DNA of 5,867 bases from Halobacteriales archaeon QH_10_65_19 (GCA_003022085.1 PXQK01000102.1:1-5867), one strand, 5' to 3'. Counted from the stretch's first letter, positions 1-5,441 are shown. Numbers and translations are program-made. Notes: generated by a model not told the origin, from the sequence alone.

Positions 1-1002
1 CTTCGCTCGCGGGAACCTCGCGCGCGTTTCTCGCGCACGCCGTGGGGGACGGCGGGCCTGGCGGTCCCCGAGCGAAGCGACGGGGAGCCTGTCAGAGCTT
101 GCTCTGACAACGGATCGAACGGGCGAGCACGCTGAGGGCTTTCTGGCGGTTCGCCGTCTTGCCATCGGTAAAGACTTCCATCTTTCCCTATCACGCCCGA
201 CAGTGTCGGCCGGTCCCTCCCGGATCCGGACCACGCCGGAGCGAAACACCTGCTGGTTGGGGACGATGAACTCCTCGTCCTCGCCCTCGATCCGCGTCAC
301 GAACACGTCTACTTCCTGGACGATCCCACGGTTCCCGTTGATCCGCACCTCGTCACCGATTGTGTACGGCTCCATCAACAGCAGGTAGATCCCGGCCGCA
401 CTCGCCATCAGAAGATCCTTGAACGCGAGCCCGCCCAGGAAGACCACCCCGAACGCGTAGGCCGCAAGCAGGATGAGGAGGGCCGTCGTCGCGACCCCGA
501 TCTGGGCGAGCGCAATAAGGGCGGCGATGTAGAAGATGCTGTACTTGACCAGCCCCGGAATGACGGACGCTTCCGGGAGTTTCACCGACTGGAGCCGCTC
601 CTGGATAACCAGCGCGGCCTTCTCCCCGACGATCAGCCCGACGACGATCGCGAGAAGGGCGATGAAAAACCGTGGCAGGTAACCCGCGATCCGGGACCAG
701 AACTGCTCGACGTTGAGCAGCTCCGCGATGTGAAACGCGACAATGATCGTCCCGGCGTAGACGAACGCCGAGAGCAACATGCCGAGGATACCGGCAGTCG
801 ACGTCCCGAACCGCTGGGCCGTTCGCTTGAACGTGGTTCCTTCGATGGCGTCGTTGATCCCGGTTCGTTCCAGAATGCGGTGCGTCCACCGCCAGACCAG
901 ATACGAGAGGATGAGGCCGACGATGAGGACGGCAACTGCGAGGGTGAACGCGGTTTCCTCGGAGAGGACACTCCGAATCTCGTCGGGCCAGCCGCCCTGC
1001 AT
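1..1002 (-). CDS. MscS-family mechanosensitive ion channel (3' end uncertain, frame open to window edge)
   Basis: Predicted membrane channel that opens under membrane tension to release solutes during hypo-osmotic shock. The ATG is at 1002-1000 and directly follows the dacZ stop. My translation shows hydrophobic segments at about residues 18-37, 72-92, 110-127, 152-170 and 173-192. The last runs into the pore-helix and beta-domain region, containing GLAFKDLLMA, EPYTIGDEVRI, GIVQEVDVFVTRI and the family signature FIVPNQQVF (residues 245-253). Recognisable homology ends around VVRIRE (residues 257-262). Beyond about residue 270 the frame continues without a stop to base 1, but it uses codons rare in the rest of the window (AGG, AGA, TTA, CGA) and gives an arginine-rich, low-complexity protein, so that tail is probably not native. 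The large cytoplasmic C-terminal domain of classical MscS is absent, so this is a short form of about 270 residues. Co-transcription with dacZ is likely. Confidence 0.85.
   Translation of the reverse strand, partial: MQGGWPDEIRSVLSEETAFTLAVAVLIVGLILSYLVWRWTHRILERTGINDAIEGTTFKRTAQRFGTSTAGILGMLLSAFVYAGTIIVAFHIAELLNVEQFWSRIAGYLPRFFIALLAIVVGLIVGEKAALVIQERLQSVKLPEASVIPGLVKYSIFYIAALIALAQIGVATTALLILLAAYAFGVVFLGGLAFKDLLMASAAGIYLLLMEPYTIGDEVRINGNRGIVQEVDVFVTRIEGEDEEFIVPNQQVFRSGVVRIREGPADTVGRDRERWKSLPMARRRTARKPSACSPVRSVVRASSDRLPVASLGDRQARRPPRRARETRARFPRAK
39..109. repeat. Cluster of short perfect hairpins
   Basis: Three consecutive inverted repeats lie within 71 bases. GCCGT/ACGGC encloses a G5 loop (39-53). 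TCCCCG/CGGGGA encloses a 10-base loop (65-86). TGTCAGAGC/GCTCTGACA encloses only two bases (90-109). Bases 1-38 are also CG-rich, with GCGCG-type arms. Such dense palindromes are unlike the coding sequence that follows and suggest an intergenic or repeat-derived stretch. They could act as a transcript end for the dacZ-channel unit, or they could mark a mobile or repeat junction. The sequence alone does not decide between these. Confidence 0.5.
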
Positions 1003-1815
1003 TCAGTACTCCTCCGGATCGAGTTCGAGGATCAGTCCACCGCCTTTGAACGCCCGTACCATGCCGTCGCTCTCCGAGAGCACAATCGCGATCGAGTTCG
1101 TCTCCTGGGTGATTGCGCCAGCGGCCATGTGTCGCGTGCCGAGACCCTTGGGGATGTCGACCCCCTCGGCGGCCGGTTCGAGGTAGCGATACGCGGAGAC
1201 GATCTTCCCGCCGTCCGAGATGACAAACGCGCCGTCCAGCCGCGAGAACTCCTTGAGCATCACGTTGACGATTGGATCGCCGACGTGCACGTGGGACTTC
1301 TCGAAGGGGTTGTACGAGAGGGGTCTGGACTTGTTCATCACCTTTCCCGCGTCGCCGACGACAAACAGCGCACCCACGGGCTTGCCCTTCTGGCCCTGTT
1401 TGCCCAGTTCGATCACCACCTCGAACACGTTCCGGACGACGTCGGGATTGGCCCGCGAGTTCGCAAAGAGGTCGTAGACGCCCGTCTGCGTGAACTGGTC
1501 TCCGCGGACCCTGACGACGGTGTCGATCTGGCTCTCCTCGAAGGAACTGGTGAGACAGACCACCTCGTCGCCCTCGGCTACGAGATCCTGCTGGATCGTT
1601 CCCTCCAGCCCGAACCTGATGGTGCCGTGGACGTTCGTAAACTCCAGCGGGAGTCTGACGAACTCGTCGGCACCGACGGCGTTGTCCGTCGCGACCACGA
1701 TCGTCTGCGTCTCCTCGTCCGAGAACAGTTCGTAGGTCGAAGCGTCCCGCGTGAAAAGGAGGATCGCGTCGATCTCGCCGACGACTTCGTCGAACAGCGC
1801 TGCCAGGCCGGTCAT
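1003..1815 (-). CDS. dacZ: Archaeal diadenylate cyclase (c-di-AMP synthase)
   Basis: Condenses two ATP into cyclic di-AMP, a second messenger tied to osmotic and ion homeostasis; in Haloferax volcanii this enzyme class (DacZ) is known to make c-di-AMP. I use the ATG at 1815-1813, giving 270 residues. An in-frame TTG at 1827 would add four, but the ATG lies 26-31 nt below a T6 box, as expected for a leaderless transcript. The N-terminal ~110 residues form an alpha/beta region. The DAC catalytic domain follows, with VGALFVVGD (147-155), the DGA motif in LDGAFVISDGG (193-203), and GTRHMAAG (226-233), then IVLSESDGMVRAF. The usual RHR triplet reads RHM here. The stop codon touches the ATG of the MscS-like channel gene, implying co-transcription and perhaps translational coupling. 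The protein is predicted soluble, with no transmembrane segment. Confidence 0.93.
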   Translation of the reverse strand: MTGLAALFDEVVGEIDAILLFTRDASTYELFSDEETQTIVVATDNAVGADEFVRLPLEFTNVHGTIRFGLEGTIQQDLVAEGDEVVCLTSSFEESQIDTVVRVRGDQFTQTGVYDLFANSRANPDVVRNVFEVVIELGKQGQKGKPVGALFVVGDAGKVMNKSRPLSYNPFEKSHVHVGDPIVNVMLKEFSRLDGAFVISDGGKIVSAYRYLEPAAEGVDIPKGLGTRHMAAGAITQETNSIAIVLSESDGMVRAFKGGGLILELDPEEY

Positions 1816-1840
1816 TGTTTGTATCAAGCAATCCGACAGG

Positions 1841-1850
1841 AAAAAACCTT
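1841..1850 (-). promoter_or_regulatory. TATA-like promoter box for dacZ
   Basis: On the minus strand the sequence reads AAGGTTTTTTCC, with the T6 tract 26-31 nt upstream of the dacZ ATG at 1815. That is the spacing expected when transcription starts at or next to the start codon, as is common in haloarchaea. The box is T-only rather than a classical TTTAWA, so its strength is uncertain. The same T tract could also serve as the U-rich end of the purSQ transcript. Confidence 0.5.
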
Positions 1851-1857
1851 GCGACCC

Positions 1858-1897
1858 GTCCGCCAGAAGTCATGCGTTCGTCTCTAGCACGGCGGAC
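1858..1897 (-). terminator. Inverted repeat followed by T6 after purQ
   Basis: GTCCGCC and GGCGGAC form a perfect 7-bp inverted repeat (1858-1864 and 1891-1897) with a 26-base loop in the purQ-dacZ gap. Read on the minus strand, it begins 14 nt past the purQ stop and is followed about 11 nt later by T6. Archaeal termination depends mainly on the U tract, so the hairpin is supportive only. The long loop and the gap before the T tract keep confidence low. An operator role for dacZ is an alternative, since the repeat lies just upstream of its TATA box. Confidence 0.35.
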
Positions 1898-1911
1898 ACG
1901 TCTTGGTCCGG

Positions 1912-2592
1912 CTACACGTCGGCGAGCGCACGCAGGACGCCCCGTCCATCGACCCCGCCCAGCTCCGGAAGCGAGCACCGCTCGGGGTGGGGCATCATCA
2001 CTGCGACCGTTCCGGATTCGCCCGTGATGCCAGCAACGTTGTCCTTCGATCCGTTCGGGTTGGCCCCCTCGGTCACATCGCCTTCCGGGGTGCAGTACCG
2101 GAACAGCACGCGGTCCTCTCTCTCCAGGGTAGCGAGGCGTTCGTCCTCGATCTCGAACCGGCCCTCACCGTGCGCGATGGAAAACTCCAGTACCTCGCCG
2201 CGGTCGTAGGAGCGCGTCCAGGGTGTCTCTGCGTTCTCGACGCGAAGGTGGACGTGCTCACACTGGAAGCGCGCGCCCCGGTTGGTGGCGAACGCACCCG
2301 GCGTCAGCGACGCCTCACAGCCGATCTGTGCGCCGTTACAGATCCCCAGAACCGGCGTCCCTGCGGCCGCATACTCGCGGATCTCTTCGAGAATCGGCGA
2401 TCTGGCGGCCATCGCGCCGGCACGGAGGTAGTCACCGTACGAGAAGCCACCCGGCAGGACGATCCCGGTCGTCTCCGCCGGCAGTCCATCCTCGTGCCAG
2501 ACAAGGCGGGCGTCGACCGAAAGCGACCCGAGCGCCAGGACCGTGTCACGGTCGCAGTTGCTCCCGCCGAACTGGATAACAGCGACCGTCAT
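1912..2592 (-). CDS. purQ: Phosphoribosylformylglycinamidine synthase, glutaminase subunit PurQ
   Basis: Class I glutamine amidotransferase subunit of FGAM synthase, step four of de novo purine synthesis. It hydrolyses glutamine and passes ammonia to the synthetase subunit PurL, with PurS as the third partner; it is cytoplasmic. The 226 residues match the usual length of the small, free-standing PurQ. Visible landmarks are VAVIQFGGSNCDRD at the N terminus, the VLPGGFSYGDYLRAGA loop (45-60), the nucleophilic cysteine in GICNGAQIG (Cys85), and the catalytic pair in MMPHPER (His202, Glu204). All triad residues are intact. Its ATG overlaps the purS stop in an ATGA junction, so the two are probably translated together. 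No purL is visible in the window. The stop is TAG at 1914-1912. Confidence 0.97.
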   Translation of the reverse strand: MTVAVIQFGGSNCDRDTVLALGSLSVDARLVWHEDGLPAETTGIVLPGGFSYGDYLRAGAMAARSPILEEIREYAAAGTPVLGICNGAQIGCEASLTPGAFATNRGARFQCEHVHLRVENAETPWTRSYDRGEVLEFSIAHGEGRFEIEDERLATLEREDRVLFRYCTPEGDVTEGANPNGSKDNVAGITGESGTVAVMMPHPERCSLPELGGVDGRGVLRALADV

Positions 2593-2840
2593 CGTGGGTC
2601 GACACCGACCTCGTAGTCGTGCAGCGTCGGGTTGGCGAGCAGGCGTTCGGTCATCTCTCTTGCGCGCTCGCGGGCGACGCTCTCGTCGGCCGCCTCAAGG
2701 TCGATCTCGAACTCGTCGGCCGAGCGCAGCGCGTCGAGTTCGAACCCGAGCCGCTCGAGTGCGCGCCGCGTTGTCTCGGCCTCCGGATCGAGTACCCCCT
2801 CCTTCAGCCGGACAGTCACCGTTACAGTGTATGCTGTCAT
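2589..2840 (-). CDS. purS: Phosphoribosylformylglycinamidine synthase subunit PurS
   Basis: Small subunit that bridges PurQ and PurL in the three-part FGAM synthase found in archaea and many Gram-positive bacteria. The chosen ATG (2840-2838) gives 83 residues, the family's normal size. The frame stays open upstream for 49 further codons to 2987, but that part reads through non-coding sequence and has no family similarity. Family features are the beta-strand start YTVTVTVRLKEGVLDPEAET (4-23), with the conserved K-x-GV-x-DP pattern, ALERLGFELDALR, and LLANPTLHDYEV near the C terminus (NP-x4-Y type). It overlaps purQ by 4 bp and is the first gene of the pair, with an AT-rich box at the spacing expected for a leaderless start. 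Confidence 0.95.
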   Translation of the reverse strand: MTAYTVTVTVRLKEGVLDPEAETTRRALERLGFELDALRSADEFEIDLEAADESVARERAREMTERLLANPTLHDYEVGVDPR

Positions 2841-2864
2841 CGGTGGATACGCGGTGGCCGGCGT

Positions 2865-2872
2865 CGAAAACT
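2865..2872 (-). promoter_or_regulatory. Possible TATA-like box for purSQ
   Basis: The minus strand reads CAGTTTTCG, with TTTT 27-30 nt upstream of the purS ATG. This is the only AT-rich stretch at promoter distance, and the position fits a leaderless transcript. The match to an archaeal TATA box is weak, so this rests mainly on spacing. Confidence 0.4.
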
Positions 2873-2910
2873 GTTGTGGTTGATACGTCGCCAGAGCGGA
2901 GACAGCGCGG

Positions 2911-2933
2911 AAGCCCACTCGTTTACGGGTGGG
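2911..2933 (+). repeat. IS200/IS605-type end hairpin, copy 1
   Basis: CCCACTCG and CGGGTGGG pair over 8 bp (one G-T wobble) around a TTTA loop, preceded by AAG and followed by AGGAAGC. Hairpins of the form AAGCCC-stem-TTTA/TTCA-stem are typical of subterminal palindromes in IS200/IS605 and TnpB-only elements of haloarchaea (from memory of the family, not a search). A related hairpin in the same orientation lies at 3165-3185. No TnpA or TnpB domain is visible on either side. It could be a left end, an older right end of a second insertion, or an unrelated hairpin. Confidence 0.45.
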
Positions 2934-2980
2934 AGGAAGCGCGTAAGCTTGATTTGACTCTGGCCCGAACAAGAGAACAC

Positions 2981-3195
2981 GTCCCACAGGCCCAGAAGCG
3001 GTCGGTGGGACGGGCTGTCCGTCAGCCAGCCCCGGAGTCAGGGGACGGCGAACGAGTCCCTCCGACTCCCGACTCGGAAGCCACCTGAGAAAGCCCCGGA
3101 TTAGAGACAGTCCGAGGCATGGGGCTTTTGAGCCGGGAGCGCGACACTCGGGAGTCCCACTGACAAGCCCATGAGTTTACTCATGTGTAGCTGAC
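2981..3195 (+). ncRNA. Candidate structured RNA, omega-RNA-like, in a TnpB-less relic
   Basis: This part of the 437-base gap between purS and the transporter has no supported gene. It carries many perfect complementary arms: GTCCCAC/GTGGGAC (2981-2987, 3005-3011), GGCTG/CAGCC (3013-3017, 3023-3027), GGGAC/GTCCC (3042-3046, 3056-3060), GACTCCCGA/TCGGGAGTC (3064-3072, 3148-3156) enclosing AAAGCCCC/GGGGCTTT (3090-3097, 3121-3128), and finally CATGAG-TTTA-CTCATG (3170-3185). GGAGTC (3034-3039) could compete for GACTCC. The final hairpin followed by TAGCTGAC resembles the right end of TnpB-type elements, where the omega-RNA scaffold lies. An open frame ends at TGA 3086-3088, but I see no zinc-ribbon or RuvC motif in it. 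Expression and identity are inference. Confidence 0.35.
3165..3195 (+). mobile_element. IS200/IS605-type right-end-like hairpin, copy 2
   Basis: CATGAG and CTCATG form a perfect 6-bp stem around TTTA (3170-3185), preceded by AAGC and followed by TGTAGCTGAC. It shares the string AAGCCCA-N4-TTTAC with the hairpin at 2911, exactly 254 bp away and in the same orientation. The hairpin and the nearby TAGCTGAC fit subterminal and terminal sequences of IS200/IS605-group elements. No transposase gene accompanies it in the window, so it would be a relic or a non-autonomous, PATE-like element. The exact boundaries cannot be set without an empty-site comparison. Confidence 0.45.
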
Positions 3196-3244
3196 CCGTT
3201 CACTCGGATGTACCGCGGCGAGGTGAACCACTGGATTCCAGGTC

Positions 3245-3251
3245 TCTTATG
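3245..3251 (+). promoter_or_regulatory. TATA-like box for the AI-2E transporter gene
   Basis: TCTTATG lies 27-33 nt upstream of the ATG at 3278, the distance expected for a leaderless haloarchaeal transcript. This favours that ATG over the GTG at 3251, which overlaps the box itself. Confidence 0.45.
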
Positions 3252-3277
3252 TGACGAAGATAAGTACGACAAACAGC

Positions 3278-4417
3278 ATGCAACTCGACCGCGAACTCTC
3301 TGGGCGGCTCGCAATCGGCGTTGGCGTCCTCGCCCTCCTGGCCGTAACCGCGTACGTCGTCCTGGCGTTTATCGCCTCCGTTGTCGTCGCCGTCTTCCTC
3401 TACTACGCCGTACGCCCGATCTTCCGCTTTCTCGACCGGTTCAGACTGGGCCGCAGGAGCAGAGCAGCACTCTCATTGCTCCTGTTCGGGATCCCGTTTC
3501 TGGTGTTGATCGCCTACACCGTCGCGGTCCTCGCGCTGGAGATCAGGGACTTCCTCGAAGCACAGGGAGTGCTGGAGAGCGCTGTCGACCGCGTGACCGC
3601 GGAACTCAACGTCGCACAGCTCGACCTGGAGGAGCTCCAGACGCTCGTGTCGGATACCGATTCGGTGCCCTCGGCTGACTTCCTGCTGGAGACAGTCGTC
3701 GACGCGTCGAGCGCCATCGGGGGGGCGCTCCTCCAGGGGTTCATCATTGTCGCTGCGGTGTACTACATGCTGGTCGACGGACCGCGGCTGCGCTCGTGGT
3801 TTCTCGATACGTTCGACGATTCGGACGTCTTCCGGATGTACGTCCGCGAGGTCGACTCGGAGCTCTCACAGACGCTGTTCGGCAACATCGTCAACATCTT
3901 CGTGACGGGCATCACCGCGATACTGACGTTTTACGGCTACAATCTGCTGGTCGCGGAGGTTATCGAGGTGCCGTATCCCGGCCTGACCGGCGCACTCGTG
4001 GGGGTCGGAACGCTGATCCCGGTCGTCGGGATCAAGCTGGTTTATATCCCGGTCATTCTCGGTGTCGGCGCCAGGGCGGTCCTCGCCGGCGAGCTGGGGC
4101 TGTTACTCCCGGTCGGGGTTCTCTTCGTTGTGAGCGCCGTGCTTCTCGATTTCATCCCGGACATCTTCGCCAGGGCTCGCTTCAGCGGCGACCGGACCCA
4201 CAACGGGTTGCTGATGTTCGCGTACATCACCGGGCCGGCACTGTTCGGGTTCTACGGGCTGTTTCTGGCACCAATCCTGCTGATCGTGACAGTCGAGTCG
4301 GTCCAGCTCCTGCTCCCGTACGCGCTGTCGGGCGACTCGTCGGCGCCAACACAGTCGCGGCTCTCCGAGTACGGCGACGGATCGGCGGCTCCCCACGGCG
4401 AAACTTCCACGGACTGA
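3278..4417 (+). CDS. AI-2E family transporter (multi-pass membrane protein)
   Basis: Member of the AI-2E/PerM-type membrane family (named after E. coli TqsA); other members act as Na+/H+ antiporters or exporters, so the substrate here is unknown. With the ATG at 3278 it has 379 residues; a GTG at 3251 would add nine. The topology is the family's usual: two close N-terminal membrane spans (about 10-46), a third (64-88), a soluble coiled segment rich in acidic residues (about 90-140), a span at 145-166 ending in VYYMLVDGPRLR, then several spans between 200 and 345. Family signatures are GALVGVGTLIPVVG (238-251) and LDFIPDIFARARFSG (290-304), matching the conserved PxxG and D-x-P regions. The C-terminal 30 residues are hydrophilic and probably cytoplasmic. 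It has its own TATA-like box and no partner gene close enough to imply an operon. Confidence 0.9.
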   Translation: MQLDRELSGRLAIGVGVLALLAVTAYVVLAFIASVVVAVFLYYAVRPIFRFLDRFRLGRRSRAALSLLLFGIPFLVLIAYTVAVLALEIRDFLEAQGVLESAVDRVTAELNVAQLDLEELQTLVSDTDSVPSADFLLETVVDASSAIGGALLQGFIIVAAVYYMLVDGPRLRSWFLDTFDDSDVFRMYVREVDSELSQTLFGNIVNIFVTGITAILTFYGYNLLVAEVIEVPYPGLTGALVGVGTLIPVVGIKLVYIPVILGVGARAVLAGELGLLLPVGVLFVVSAVLLDFIPDIFARARFSGDRTHNGLLMFAYITGPALFGFYGLFLAPILLIVTVESVQLLLPYALSGDSSAPTQSRLSEYGDGSAAPHGETSTD

Positions 4418-4478
4418 CGCTCGCGGCCACTGTCTCCGGGGTTTCGCGACAGCGTGTCCCCGCTCCGGGAGGGGCAAG

Positions 4479-4494
4479 AACGTACAGATACGTT
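4479..4494. promoter_or_regulatory. Perfect dyad upstream of the regulator promoter, candidate operator
   Basis: AACGTA and TACGTT form a perfect 6+6 inverted repeat with a 4-base spacer. It lies about 25 bp upstream of the TATA-like box of the ArsR-type gene at 4548. A dyad here could bind a dimeric winged-helix protein, possibly the product of that gene, or an activator. The A tract right after it (4497-4501) makes the site AT-rich against a GC-rich background. No function is shown by sequence alone. Confidence 0.4.
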
Positions 4495-4516
4495 ACAAAA
4501 ACCGTCTTCAGGGAAC

Positions 4517-4523
4517 ACTTTAG
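4517..4523 (+). promoter_or_regulatory. TATA-like box for the ArsR-type regulator
   Basis: ACTTTAG lies with its TTTA 26-29 nt upstream of the ATG at 4548, a good match in sequence and spacing to haloarchaeal promoters of leaderless transcripts. Purine-rich GGGAA just before it could serve as a BRE element. Confidence 0.55.
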
Positions 4524-4547
4524 TCAGTTCCACGCGATTGGACAGGT

Positions 4548-5441
4548 ATGAGCGGCATTTCGGACCAGACTAGCGGGGAGACAGACGAGATAGCGCCGGC
4601 GGAGGCGCTGTCAGTGATCGCCAACGAGACCCGGCTAGACATCCTGGAGGCGCTCTGGCGGGTCGACGACCGGCCGGTCCGGTTCTCGGATCTCTTCGAC
4701 GAGGTCGGCCTGACAGACAGCGCACAGTTCAACTACCACCTCAAACAGCTCACGGGACAGTTCGTCGCAAAGACCGACGAGGGGTACGACCTGCGGTTCG
4801 CCGGCGGCCAGGTCATCCGGGCGATTCGGGCGGGGACGTTCACCCGCCAGCCCGACGTCGAACCGTTCGAGGTCGAGGGTGCGTGTACGCGCTGTGGCGG
4901 GAAACTCGCGGCCTCCTACGGCGACGAGCAGCTGCGCATCGAGTGCAGTGACTGCGGGAAGGCCCACGGCGAGTACCCGTTCCCACCCGGCGGGCTGGTC
5001 GATCGGACGCCGGCGGAGATCGCCACGGCCTTCGACGAGCGGGTACGCCACCTCCACTGTCTCGCTGCCGACGGCGTCTGCCCGGTCTGTAGCGGCCAGA
5101 TGAACACCGAAATCACGAGGGAAAAGCCCTGCTGTCTGGACATCTCGCTGCGCGCGAACCACGTCTGCCAGCAGTGTCGCCACGAACTCTGTTCCCCGGT
5201 CGGCCTGGTGTTGCTGGACGAGGCCACCGTCGCGGCGTTCTACGACGACCACGACATCGACCTCTCAGGGCGCCCGTACTGGACGCTCCCGTGGTGTGTC
5301 GACGACGAGTACGCGGCGGTCGAGAGCACCGACCCCTGGCGGATCAGCGTCAGGATCCCGCTGGGTGCCGACGAACTCCGCGTCGTGCTCGACGGCGACC
5401 TCACGATCCGCGAGTCCGAGTGCATAGACTGCTCCATCTGA
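4548..5441 (+). CDS. ArsR-like winged-helix regulator with two zinc-ribbon-like cysteine clusters
   Basis: Predicted DNA-binding transcription regulator of 297 residues. Residues 18-95 form an ArsR-type winged helix: ALSVIANETRLDILEALW is the first helix pair, FSDLFDEVGLTDSAQFNYHL the recognition region, and KTDEGYDLRFAG the wing. The rest matches, as far as I recognise, a haloarchaeal regulator group with DUF7347/DUF7351-type domains. It is cysteine-rich: C113-x2-C116 with C133-x2-C136 resembles a complete zinc ribbon, and C178-x2-C181 with C207-x2-C210 a second. C195-C196, C215, C250 and a terminal C292-x2-C295 remain. These may bind structural zinc or sense metal or redox state. The ATG sits 26-29 nt below a TATA-like box, and a dyad lies further upstream. 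The next gene is a CobW-type metallochaperone, which makes a metal link plausible but unproven. Confidence 0.85.
   Translation: MSGISDQTSGETDEIAPAEALSVIANETRLDILEALWRVDDRPVRFSDLFDEVGLTDSAQFNYHLKQLTGQFVAKTDEGYDLRFAGGQVIRAIRAGTFTRQPDVEPFEVEGACTRCGGKLAASYGDEQLRIECSDCGKAHGEYPFPPGGLVDRTPAEIATAFDERVRHLHCLAADGVCPVCSGQMNTEITREKPCCLDISLRANHVCQQCRHELCSPVGLVLLDEATVAAFYDDHDIDLSGRPYWTLPWCVDDEYAAVESTDPWRISVRIPLGADELRVVLDGDLTIRESECIDCSI

Noticed and set aside
730..1887. 385-codon open frame on the plus strand opposite dacZ
   Set aside because: Antisense shadow: its range lies over the dacZ and channel codons and shows no domain motif; long antisense frames are common in high-GC haloarchaeal DNA.
353..1978. 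541-codon open frame on the minus strand spanning the channel, dacZ and part of purQ
   Set aside because: Arginine-rich shadow translation of high-GC coding sequence; the overlapping frames carry clear MscS, DAC and PurQ motifs.
2841..2987. N-terminal extension of PurS by 49 codons
   Set aside because: Family length is about 80-85 residues, the extra sequence has no PurS similarity and would run across the IS605-like hairpin; the ATG at 2840 has a promoter-like box at the right distance.
2543..3088. 181-codon plus-strand frame across purS and the gap, ending just before the candidate RNA's inner stem
   Set aside because: Considered as a TnpB C-terminal remnant because it ends near a right-end-like hairpin, but the part over purS is antisense shadow and the rest shows no CxxC zinc ribbon or RuvC motif.
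2930..3195. RNase P RNA or SRP (7S) RNA
   Set aside because: The structured block lacks the GAGGAAAGTCC-type core of RNase P RNA and the conserved SRP helix 8 loop sequences that I would expect.
4418..4475. Terminator hairpins after the transporter (CTGTC/GACAG and CCCC/GGGG)
   Set aside because: Arms are only 4-5 bp, common by chance at this GC content, and no T tract follows.
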